In this document: positions 14,749 through 20,690 of the stretch, one piece after another
Position numbering within the stretch: position 1 is the first letter of the stretch
How the letters are laid out: every line of letters starts with the position of its first letter
From: a bacterium
Lineage (GTDB): Bacteria > Patescibacteria > Dojkabacteria > JAKAPS01 > JAJZLI01
Length of the DNA: 22,662 nt
NCBI GenBank assembly: GCA_021846685.1
Contig: JAJZWL010000010.1
Span: 1-22,662, forward strand
Direction of reading: 5' to 3'
The notes under the pieces: generated by a model
What the model was told of the DNA's origin: nothing
Seen by the model: the letters and a program-made list of their open reading frames with translations, nothing else
The model's database searches: none
Position numbers and translations under genes: made by a program

Positions 14749-15368
14749 TGAACAATATTTATGTAACTTCAAAGGAAATAAAAGAAGATTTATATAAAAA
14801 AGAATATACTGTATCTAAAGATGAGACACTGAATTATATACTTTTTATTAATTCTTCTGGAAATTATAATATTGATTTGAAATTTTATTTAGAAAATGAA
14901 GGAGCAGTAGGTTATATATATATAGCAGAAAAAGGTATTCAGGATCAAAAAGTGAATTTATCTGTAGAAGTTATACATAAAAAACAAAATACACAGGCAA
15001 AAATTTTTGTACGAAGGGTTATGTATAATGATTCTTCTTCCTTTGTAAATGGAATTATAAAAATAGAAAAAGGTGCTCAGAATTCAAATGATTATTTTGA
15101 TGAAAAGACTCTTCTTTTAGGAGATAGAGTGGTTTCTAAAGTTGTGCCTTCTTTAGAAATTATTCCTGATAATGTAAAGGCATCTCATTCATCTTCAGTT
15201 TCAATGCCAAATTTAAAAGAAATTTTTTATTTAGAATCTCGTGGTATAGATCAGAAAAGTGCTATAAATCTTATTTCCCATGGATTTTTAGTATCTAAAA
15301 TTTTTAATATGAATAATTCAAATGTAAAAGAAAAAGCTTTAAATGAAATAGAGGAGGATTTTATATAA
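14748..15368 (+). CDS. sufD: Short SufD-like subunit of the SufBCD complex
   Basis: A 206-residue SufB/SufD-family protein, about half the length of ordinary SufD. The beta-helix core and C-terminal helices are present: H147 in 'VKASHSSSV' matches the functionally important SufD histidine (E. coli H360), followed by 'FYLESRGID' (160-168) and 'INLISHGFL'. What is missing is the N-terminal helical domain and part of the beta-helix. The intact C-terminus indicates that it still dimerises with SufB and contacts SufC. It starts 1 bp inside the sufB stop and is followed by the Rieske gene after 2 nt. Short SufD forms occur in other reduced genomes, so this is not taken as decay. Confidence 0.88.
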   Translation: MNNIYVTSKEIKEDLYKKEYTVSKDETLNYILFINSSGNYNIDLKFYLENEGAVGYIYIAEKGIQDQKVNLSVEVIHKKQNTQAKIFVRRVMYNDSSSFVNGIIKIEKGAQNSNDYFDEKTLLLGDRVVSKVVPSLEIIPDNVKASHSSSVSMPNLKEIFYLESRGIDQKSAINLISHGFLVSKIFNMNNSNVKEKALNEIEEDFI

Positions 15369-15370
15369 TT

Positions 15371-15685
15371 ATGAGTAGTATTTCAATAGGAGAAGAAAAA
15401 GATTTTGAAATAGGGAAGGGATATACTTTTAATCTGTATGGAGAAGATATTTTAGTATATAGAGGTCAAAAATCTTTTTTTGCAATTCAAAATGAATGTT
15501 CTCATGCAAAATTCCCATTAGAAGATGGAATTCTGAATGAGGAAAAATGTTCTATTACCTGTATACATCATGGCGCAAAATTTGATCTAGAAAGTGGAAA
15601 GGTTTTATCATTACCTGCTTTAAAAGGTATAAAGATTTATAAAATATATATAGTTAATAACGAGGTGTATGTAGATGTTATTTAG
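15371..15685 (+). CDS. Rieske-type 2Fe-2S ferredoxin
   Basis: A 104-residue soluble Rieske protein. Cluster ligands are C43 and H45 in 'NECSHAKFPL' and C64 and H67 in 'CIHHGAKFDLESG'. There is no membrane segment or twin-arginine signal, so it is cytoplasmic. Similar 'non-heme iron oxygenase ferredoxin' genes are frequent inside SUF operons, where they probably act as an electron donor or cluster carrier. An AGGAGG (15352-15357) inside the sufD 3' end is the only strong Shine-Dalgarno-like sequence I noticed before a gene here, but at 13 nt it is rather far and it also encodes Glu-Glu. The last five codons and stop recur at 16783-16801. Confidence 0.9.
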   Translation: MSSISIGEEKDFEIGKGYTFNLYGEDILVYRGQKSFFAIQNECSHAKFPLEDGILNEEKCSITCIHHGAKFDLESGKVLSLPALKGIKIYKIYIVNNEVYVDVI

Positions 15686-15702
15686 GCAATTTCATTATTG
15701 CC
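15685..15702 (+). terminator. Weak stem-loop at the end of the first suf segment
   Basis: GGCAAT-ttcatt-ATTGCC begins on the last base of the Rieske stop codon. The stem is only 6 bp and no T-run follows, so termination would be weak; it may instead stabilise the 3' end. Confidence 0.3.
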
Positions 15703-15760
15703 GGAAAGATATCAATGTAAGTACATCATAACTCATATTTCACTAATTCAGTACTCGTTT

Positions 15761-15790
15761 GTGAAACTTAATAAGACTAAAGACTATTAG
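15761..15790 (+). pseudogene. Relic of the rrf2 start
   Basis: GTG followed by codons for K-L-N-K-T-K-D-Y and then TAG. The real Rrf2 at 16918 begins M-K-L-N-K-T-E-D-Y-A, so 7 of the 8 residues after the start are the same. The start has become GTG and a stop follows at codon 10. It is the tail of the left junction copy and shows that rrf2 once followed the Rieske gene directly. Confidence 0.75.
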
Positions 15791-15865
15791 TTTTTTAATT
15801 GGTGAGAAGCGCCACTGCTACTGTTTATGTCCATATTGCCATATATACGCAATGCATATAAAAGA

Positions 15866-15894
15866 TTGACATTCAATTTAATCGTTGATATCAT
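15866..15894 (+). promoter_or_regulatory. Consensus promoter of the third vapBC pair
   Basis: TTGACA (15866-15871), exactly 17 nt, TATCAT (15889-15894), then 6 nt to the ATG at 15901. This is the same spacing at every position as the promoter at 11996-12024. ACATT (15869-15873) and AATGT (15896-15900) form a loose inverted pair around the -10, and GATATC is a small palindrome at its edge. No perfect long operator is seen. Confidence 0.65.
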
Positions 15895-15900
15895 AAATGT

Positions 15901-16140
15901 ATGAATAATCAACAAAAGATTACAATTAGAATTGAATCTAGCTTTATGGAAATAATAAGAAAAGAGGCTCAAATGAGAGGGTCTTCAATCCAGAGTGTTA
16001 TTAATAGATTTATACATAAAGGTATAGACTATGAAATGTATAATAAATCTACTTTTGATAGGATCAATGAAATAAGAAAAAGGTCAATAAAAGGTAGTAA
16101 TAGGGATTTGGTGAAAGAAAGTAGGAAATCAATGAAATGA
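15901..16140 (+). CDS. vapB: Ribbon-helix-helix (VapB-like) antitoxin
   Basis: A 79-residue protein. The N-terminus 'KITIRIESSFMEIIRKEAQMRGSSIQSVINRFIHKGIDY' fits a ribbon-helix-helix fold (strand 6-12, two helices), and the C-terminus is strongly basic ('RKRSIKGSNRDLVKESRKSMK'). It differs from the other two antitoxins, which have acidic tails, so it is a separate lineage. Its TGA stop overlaps the toxin ATG (ATGA, 16137-16140). No Shine-Dalgarno sequence; the ATG is 6 nt from the -10. It lies within an insert bracketed by copies of the Rieske-rrf2 junction. Confidence 0.8.
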   Translation: MNNQQKITIRIESSFMEIIRKEAQMRGSSIQSVINRFIHKGIDYEMYNKSTFDRINEIRKRSIKGSNRDLVKESRKSMK

Positions 16141-16568
16141 ATAAGGTGATATTAGATAACTCTGTTATTGTAAAATGGTATTTACAAGATGAAGAATCTT
16201 CAGACCAGGCATTTAAAATATTCCAAGACTTAATAGATAAAAAGATAATATTATCTGAACCATATCTAATATATTATGAATTTAATAATGTAATAAACAT
16301 TGCTGTAAAAAGAGGTAGGATTGACATAAAAGATGCAATAAATGCTATAGAGCTATTTAATTCTTTACCTATTATAAAATATGATTTTTTGGATGAACAT
16401 TATAAAAACATTTTTAAGAATGCAGTTGATCTTGGTATATCATCATATGATTCTAGTTATATATCATTAGCTAAAGAGATAAATACTCCATTTTTTACTG
16501 TAGATAAAGATCTTATAACAAAATGTAAATCTTTTTCTAATAACGTAAGACATATAAATGAATATTAG
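16137..16568 (+). CDS. vapC: VapC-type PIN-domain RNase toxin
   Basis: A 143-residue PIN domain with all acidic residues: D7 in 'VILDNSVIVKWYL', E48 in 'IYYEFNNVI', D105 in 'SSYDSSYISLA' and D123 in 'FFTVDKDLI'. The 'D-N-S-V-I-V-K-W' opening and 'Y-D-S-S-Y-I-x-L-A' helix are classic for this VapC subgroup. It overlaps the antitoxin by 4 bp. The frame is intact and activity is expected. It splits the SUF locus in two, so readthrough from the first suf segment would have to cross it, while rrf2-sufC-sufS-sufU has its own promoter. Confidence 0.9.
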   Translation: MNKVILDNSVIVKWYLQDEESSDQAFKIFQDLIDKKIILSEPYLIYYEFNNVINIAVKRGRIDIKDAINAIELFNSLPIIKYDFLDEHYKNIFKNAVDLGISSYDSSYISLAKEINTPFFTVDKDLITKCKSFSNNVRHINEY

Positions 16569-16782
16569 TCATAGCAATAATTAAAATTGATAACCTGAAA
16601 TTTTATTATCTCAAACCTAAAATATTAAAATAATTAAGTTGCAGTAAGTGTATTAGTCTCCGTATTTTTGTATATCCAATTTCTTTCCTTAGTGGTTGAA
16701 ATAATTCGCCCAAATTGATCAATTATCCATTCATATCAATATTTTTTGTTTAAAAACTTAGACTTAATAGAAAGTCAGGATA
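16569..16782. other. Gene-free stretch after vapC
   Basis: No intact gene. A 33-codon minus-strand frame (16735-16634) reads 'YEWIIDQFGRIISTTKERN' and onward to a TAA, preceded by a TGA. It may be the remnant of a longer gene brought in with the vapBC insert, but it is too short to assign. The stretch ends where the copied Rieske 3' end begins (16783). Confidence 0.35.
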
Positions 16783-16944
16783 TATGTAGATGTTATTTAG
16801 GTATCATTTATTTTCATTATGATTCAAAGAAGGCTCTTTGTTGAATTGATTGACTGAATAGTCTTAATTAGGTATACTCTACTTTGTATTTAAATTTTAC
16901 TAATTTAGTATTAGTTTATGAAACTTAATAAGACAGAAGATTAT
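16783..16944 (+). repeat. Right copy of the duplicated Rieske-rrf2 junction
   Basis: Direct repeat partner of 15668-15787. It starts with a relic of the last five Rieske codons and TAG (Y-V-D-V-I-stop) with no gene before it, continues through a spacer containing the active-looking rrf2 promoter, and ends in the first codons of the intact rrf2. A CAAAGA-aggc-TCTTTG stem-loop (16825-16840) lies in its middle and is absent from the left copy. Confidence 0.75.
16850..16910 (+). promoter_or_regulatory. rrf2 promoter and palindromic candidate operator
   Basis: TTGACT (16850-16855), exactly 17 nt, TATACT (16873-16878); the ATG is 39 nt downstream of the -10, making this one of the few genes here with a real leader. 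Within that leader lies the perfect palindrome TACTAA-t-TTAGTA (16898-16910). Rrf2 regulators usually repress their own operon, so this is the natural candidate site. Confidence 0.6.
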
Positions 16945-17301
16945 GCAATATTAATAATTTCTTTTCTTGCAAAAGAGAAGGAAATATCTTCTGTATCTAA
17001 AATTTGTAAAAGTCTAAATTTACCTATGCCTTTTACTAGAAAGATTCTAAATATGCTCTTAAAATCAGGTTTAGTCAAGGGGGTAGAAGGTATTAAAGGG
17101 GGATATATTCTTGCAAAAAAAATTGATAACCTAAATTTATATGAAATATTAGAATCGATTGGTTCTAGTATTTCTATTACAGATTGTCTTACTTGCGAGT
17201 GTAGCGTATATTCTTCTTGTTTAACAAAGGATGTTTTTCAAAAATTAAACAAAGAGATTATTTTAAAATTTAAAGAAATAAAAATAAAAGATTTTATATA
17301 G
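16918..17301 (+). CDS. Rrf2/IscR-family transcription regulator of the suf genes
   Basis: A 127-residue Rrf2 protein. The winged helix-turn-helix spans about 6-68, with 'SVSKICKSLNLPMPFTRKILNMLLKSGLV' and the wing 'EGIKGGYILAK'. Cysteines C90, C93, C95 and C101 in 'DCLTCECSVYSSC' occupy the cluster-binding loop; IscR uses three cysteines spaced 5 and 5. C90, C95 and C101 fit that spacing nearly, so a 2Fe-2S-sensing role is likely. It sits between the two halves of the SUF locus and 6 nt before sufC, with its own promoter and a palindrome in the leader. The probable job is feedback control of cluster assembly. The name iscR or sufR cannot be decided. Confidence 0.88.
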   Translation: MKLNKTEDYAILIISFLAKEKEISSVSKICKSLNLPMPFTRKILNMLLKSGLVKGVEGIKGGYILAKKIDNLNLYEILESIGSSISITDCLTCECSVYSSCLTKDVFQKLNKEIILKFKEIKIKDFI

Positions 17302-17307
17302 AAAAAA

Positions 17308-18054
17308 ATGAAACAAGATTATTTGAAAATTGAAAATTTATATGCTGGTATTTTAGATAAAGAAATTTTAAAAGGTATTAATTTGACGATATCTAAAGGA
17401 GATGTTCAAGTTATAATGGGACCTAATGGGTCCGGAAAAAGTACTCTTGCAGAAGTATTAATGGGCTCAGAAGAATATACAGTTTCTTCTGGAGATATTT
17501 TATTTAATAATAAAAAATTAAATAATTTGAAATCTTTTCAAAGAGCAAAAGAAGGTTTATTTTTAGCTTTTCAATATCCAGTAGAAGTTCCTGGCGTAAA
17601 TTTTGGAACTTTCCTGCATTCAGCATATAAGTCTATAACTAATAAAGATATATCTATTTTTGAATTTATATTAGAATTAAAAAAAGAATCAAAAAAATTA
17701 GGAATAGATGAAACATTTCTTTCAAGAAATTTGAATGAAGGGTTGTCAGGTGGAGAAAAGAAGAGAATGGAAATATTACAAATTGCAATTTTAAAACCTA
17801 AATTCGCAATATTAGATGAGATAGATTCAGGACTAGATATTGATGGCGTAAAATTTGTAACTGAGAGTATTAAAATATTAAATAAAGAAGGTATTACTTT
17901 TTTAATAATTACTCACCAAAAAAAATTAATTGAGAATATTAATATTTCAAAATTAAATATTATGAGTAAAGGTAAAATTGTTAAATCTGGGACAAAGGAG
18001 TTACTTTTGCAAATAGAAAAGGTAGGATATAAAGATTTTTTAAAAAATGTATAA
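17308..18054 (+). CDS. sufC: SufC, ABC-type ATPase of the SufBCD complex
   Basis: A 248-residue SufC. Walker A 'GPNGSGKST' (38-46), Q-loop 'FQYP' (88-91) with the SufC-specific 'PVEVPGVNF', signature 'LSGGEKKR' (146-153), Walker B 'FAILDEIDSGLD' (166-177) and switch H203 in 'IITH'. It powers conformational change of SufB-SufD during cluster assembly. Length is normal. It is preceded by rrf2 (6 nt) and overlaps sufS by 8 bp (18047-18054). Its separation from sufB/sufD by vapBC is secondary, judging from the duplicated junction. Confidence 0.97.
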   Translation: MKQDYLKIENLYAGILDKEILKGINLTISKGDVQVIMGPNGSGKSTLAEVLMGSEEYTVSSGDILFNNKKLNNLKSFQRAKEGLFLAFQYPVEVPGVNFGTFLHSAYKSITNKDISIFEFILELKKESKKLGIDETFLSRNLNEGLSGGEKKRMEILQIAILKPKFAILDEIDSGLDIDGVKFVTESIKILNKEGITFLIITHQKKLIENINISKLNIMSKGKIVKSGTKELLLQIEKVGYKDFLKNV

Positions 18055-19246
18055 ATATAAAAAGGATTTTCCAATATTTAAAAATACTAAATTTTATAAT
18101 AAAGATTTAATTTATTTAGACAATAGTGCTACTACCCAAAAACCTCAAATAGTTATAGATGAATATGCAAAATTTTATGAAAATTTTAATGCAAATATAT
18201 ACAGAGGGATATATAGACTTTCAGAGGAAGCAACATCTATGTATGAGGGAGCAAGAACAAGTATTGCTAAATTCATTAATGCCAAAAGTAATGAAATAGT
18301 TTTTACTAGGAATACTACTGAAAGTTTGAATCTGGTAGTTTTAAGTTTTGCTAAATCTATTCTCAAAAAAAATGATTTAGTAGTGTTGTCAGTAGTAGAA
18401 CATCATTCTAATATTGTCCCTTGGCTTATTTTACAAAAGGAAATTGGTTTTAGAATCGAATATATAGATATCAATAAGGAAAGTTTTGAATTAGAAAATA
18501 TAGATAAATATCTTGAATTAAAGCCTAAAATAGTATCAATTACACAGGTATCAAACGTAACAGGAGTAGAGAATAATATAAAAGAGATAATTAGAAAAGC
18601 ACACTTAAAAGGAGCCTTTGTAATTATAGATGCAGCGCAGTCTGTGCCTCATAAAAAGATTGATGTTAAAGATTTGGATTGTGATTTTCTGGCTTTTTCT
18701 GCGCATAAAATGTTAGGCCCAGTTGGTATAGGTATTTTATTTGGGAAGGAAGATTTATTGGAACGAATGAATCCTGTTTTGGGAGGAGGAGAAATGATCC
18801 TATCTGTTGATCAAGATAGCTGTACTTTTAAAGAAGCACCTTTTAAGTTTGAGGCTGGAACTGTTAACTTTGCAGATGCTATAGTTTTTAAAAAATCAAT
18901 TGAATATTTAGACGGTATAGGAATGGATAATATTGAAAAGTATATAAAAGAACTTTCTGGATATACATATGAAAATCTTAGTAAAGTTAATGGACTTAAG
19001 ATATATGGACAAAAAAATAATTCTGGAATATATTCTTTTTCACTCAAAGCAGTACACTCTCATGATATAGCAAGTTTTCTAGATGAAGATAATATAGCAA
19101 TTAGAGCAGGACATCATTGTGCTCAAGTTTTAATGAATAGATTCTCAGTATATGCACTGTCTCGTGTAAGTATATATATTTATAATACTAAGCAGGATAT
19201 AGATAATTTATGTATTTCACTTTCTAAAATTTCTGATTTATTTTAA
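18047..19246 (+). CDS. sufS: SufS, group II cysteine desulfurase
   Basis: A 399-residue PLP enzyme that takes sulfur from cysteine for cluster assembly. Motifs: 'YLDNSATTQKP' (23-33), 'EHHSN' (118-122), 'IIDAAQSVPH' (193-202) with D195 and Q198 contacting PLP, Schiff-base lysine K221 in 'SAHKMLGP', and catalytic C358 in 'RAGHHCAQ' without the extended loop of group I enzymes. It overlaps sufC by 8 bp. The partner sulfur acceptor SufU is encoded 13 nt downstream, which matches the Gram-positive-style SufS-SufU pairing. Confidence 0.97.
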   Translation: MYKYKKDFPIFKNTKFYNKDLIYLDNSATTQKPQIVIDEYAKFYENFNANIYRGIYRLSEEATSMYEGARTSIAKFINAKSNEIVFTRNTTESLNLVVLSFAKSILKKNDLVVLSVVEHHSNIVPWLILQKEIGFRIEYIDINKESFELENIDKYLELKPKIVSITQVSNVTGVENNIKEIIRKAHLKGAFVIIDAAQSVPHKKIDVKDLDCDFLAFSAHKMLGPVGIGILFGKEDLLERMNPVLGGGEMILSVDQDSCTFKEAPFKFEAGTVNFADAIVFKKSIEYLDGIGMDNIEKYIKELSGYTYENLSKVNGLKIYGQKNNSGIYSFSLKAVHSHDIASFLDEDNIAIRAGHHCAQVLMNRFSVYALSRVSIYIYNTKQDIDNLCISLSKISDLF

Positions 19247-19259
19247 ATAGGGTATTTAA

Positions 19260-19637
19260 ATGAATAATGAATTAACAAGAGCATATATAATTGATTTGTA
19301 TAATAATCCTTTAAATTATGGAAAGTTAAAAGATTTTGATTTTTCCAAAAAAGGAGAAAATCCTTTATGTGGTGATAGTATAACAATATATATAAAAATT
19401 AAAAAAGACAAAATAGAAAATATTTCTTTTGAGGCACAAGGGTGTATAATATCGAATGTCTCGGCATCAATTTTAACAAAAGAAGTTAAAGGAATGACTC
19501 TTAAAGATTTTAAAGAAAATTTTAAGTTTGAGAGTGTAAAAGAAAAATTATTGTTAGATCTTTCTTTCTCTAGAGAGAAATGTGCTAGATTGTCTTTTGA
19601 TATATTGGTATCATTATTAAAAGATAACATTATTTAA
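19260..19637 (+). CDS. sufU: SufU/IscU-type sulfur acceptor
   Basis: A 125-residue IscU-fold protein. Conserved cysteines are C37 in 'NPLCGD' (with D39), C62 in 'AQGCIISNVSAS' and C108 in 'REKCARL'. The 'LY-NPLNYGKL' opening and the spacing between the second and third cysteines fit SufU, which binds zinc and takes persulfide from SufS. The lack of the LPPVK chaperone motif also favours SufU over IscU. It is about 20 residues shorter than usual because the loop before the last Cys is reduced. It is the last clear SUF gene of the operon. Confidence 0.92.
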   Translation: MNNELTRAYIIDLYNNPLNYGKLKDFDFSKKGENPLCGDSITIYIKIKKDKIENISFEAQGCIISNVSASILTKEVKGMTLKDFKENFKFESVKEKLLLDLSFSREKCARLSFDILVSLLKDNII

Positions 19638-19649
19638 TAAATATTATTT

Positions 19650-20531
19650 ATGACAAAAGTTCAAGATTACGATTCAATTGATTATGATTATAGAAAATAT
19701 TGGAAAGATAGAGAATATGAAAATTTATCTGAGCGAAATATATTAACTAAAATCATTAAAGAAGGATATAATTTTATAGATATAGGTGGAGCCTATGGCA
19801 GATTGACTGATTTGTATCAAGTAAAGTATAAATATTCTATACTTTTTGATTACTCATATAAGAATCTTACAAAAGCAAAAACACATAAAAATGTATATAA
19901 GGTTTGTGGAGATTTGTATAATTTACCTTTTGCTGATAATTCAATACAGTCGGGTATGTTAATAAGGGTAATGCATCATATAGAGAAACCAGAAAAGGCT
20001 ATAAAAGAAATTTCAAGAGTCATTAATTCAAATTTTATATTAGAATTCCCTAATAAAAACAATTTTGCATCTTTGTTAAGACATAAATTTTCAAAAGATT
20101 TTATGTCTTCTGATAAATATGAAATACCTCACAGTAATGAATCTCAGGGTTATATAGATGATCAGATTTTTTTAAATTTTTCATATAATTTCATGAAAAA
20201 AGAATTAGAAAAAAATAATTTTTCAATTTCAAATAAATTTTCAGTTTCAAATTTTAGAGAACGACATTTAAAAAAACTATTTCCTTTAGATTTTTTAATA
20301 AAATCAGATAATTTATTCCAAGGATTTTTTTCATATATATATTTTGGTCCAAGTATTTTTCTTTATTTAGAAAAAAAAGATAATAAGAAATTTGAAGAAA
20401 AAAGTATTTCAGAAATAATTATTTGTCAAAAATGTAAAATTTTGATTAACAATAAAGGAAAATGTCCAAAATGTAATAGGCAATATAAAGATAGTTCAGG
20501 TATATTTAATTTTAGACCTTCTTCTGAATAA
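19650..20531 (+). CDS. SAM-dependent methyltransferase with C-terminal zinc ribbon
   Basis: A 293-residue class I methyltransferase (type 11). SAM-binding motif I is 'FIDIGGAYGRLTDLY' (42-56), then 'CGDLYNLPFADNSIQSGMLIRVMHHIEKP' (86-114, including motif II/III). A C-terminal C259-x2-C262 and C272-x2-C275 pair forms a Trm112-like zinc ribbon, whose order (catalytic domain first, ribbon last) is unusual. The substrate is unknown. It follows sufU after 12 nt and is probably cotranscribed, but nothing shows a role in Fe-S assembly. Its last codons once overlapped a convergent gene's 3' end by about 36 bp, as shown by the copy at 22249-22347. Confidence 0.85.
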   Translation: MTKVQDYDSIDYDYRKYWKDREYENLSERNILTKIIKEGYNFIDIGGAYGRLTDLYQVKYKYSILFDYSYKNLTKAKTHKNVYKVCGDLYNLPFADNSIQSGMLIRVMHHIEKPEKAIKEISRVINSNFILEFPNKNNFASLLRHKFSKDFMSSDKYEIPHSNESQGYIDDQIFLNFSYNFMKKELEKNNFSISNKFSVSNFRERHLKKLFPLDFLIKSDNLFQGFFSYIYFGPSIFLYLEKKDNKKFEEKSISEIIICQKCKILINNKGKCPKCNRQYKDSSGIFNFRPSSE

Positions 20532-20573
20532 TATTAATATTATATAAAATATAATAAGGCAAATACAGGATAT
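20496..20573. repeat. Left copy of the methyltransferase/surface-protein junction
   Basis: 20501-20543 matches 22249-22291 at 41 of 43 positions, and 20544-20573 matches 22319-22347 with three transitions and one extra A. A 27-nt block present in the right copy is missing here, between two TTAATATTAT repeats. On the plus strand this is the functional end of the methyltransferase gene. On the minus strand it still reads 'ILILFRRRSKIKYT' and a TGA, the former C-terminus of the surface protein. Weaker similarity may extend to about 20592. Confidence 0.8.
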
Positions 20574-20625
20574 TTAGTATTATTTAAAGATTGTCCTTTA
20601 TAATCAGGAATATTTCATTGCACTA

Positions 20626-20673
20626 AATTACTGTATCATTTAGATGATACAGTAATTGACATTACTATATCAT
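20626..20673 (+). promoter_or_regulatory. Three-site iterated operator before the ATPase gene
   Basis: A perfect 14-bp inverted repeat, AATTACTGTATCAT (20626-20639) and its complement (20644-20657), is separated by TTAG. A third site ATTACTaTATCAT (20661-20673) repeats the arm in direct orientation with one mismatch. It begins at the last base of the -35 box and fills most of the spacer. The inverted repeat ends on the first two bases of the -35. No T-run follows, so a terminator is less likely than an operator. Confidence 0.7.
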
Positions 20674-20684
20674 CGTGTTAATAT
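20656..20684 (+). promoter_or_regulatory. Promoter of the ATPase gene
   Basis: TTGACA (20656-20661), exactly 17 nt, TAATAT (20679-20684), then 6 nt to the ATG at 20691. Identical spacing to the promoters of the vapBC pairs at 12031 and 15901. Confidence 0.7.
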
Positions 20685-20690
20685 AGCCTT

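Larger units (their letters stand above)
15668..15790 (+). repeat. Left copy of the duplicated Rieske-rrf2 junction
   Basis: Direct repeat partner of 16783-16944. The first 19 nt (15668-15686, end of the Rieske gene plus one base) are identical to 16783-16801. The last 47 nt (15741-15787) match 16898-16944 at 39 positions. The middle is shorter here by about 42 nt and lacks the TTGACT-N17-TATACT promoter found in the right copy; a TTTCATTAT-like block is shared. This copy contains the functional Rieske stop and a dead rrf2 start. Confidence 0.75.

Noticed and set aside
16634..16735. 33-codon minus-strand frame YEWIIDQFGRI... as a gene
   Set aside because: It lacks a start codon, has an upstream in-frame TGA and is too short; at most a relic.
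15685..16917. Transposon or insertion sequence carrying vapBC
   Set aside because: No transposase, no terminal inverted repeats, and the flanking duplication is over 100 bp rather than a short target duplication.
20626..20657. The 14-bp hairpin before the ATPase gene as a rho-independent terminator of the suf operon
   Set aside because: It is AT-rich, has no following T-run, touches the -35 box and is repeated a third time in the promoter spacer, which fits an operator better.
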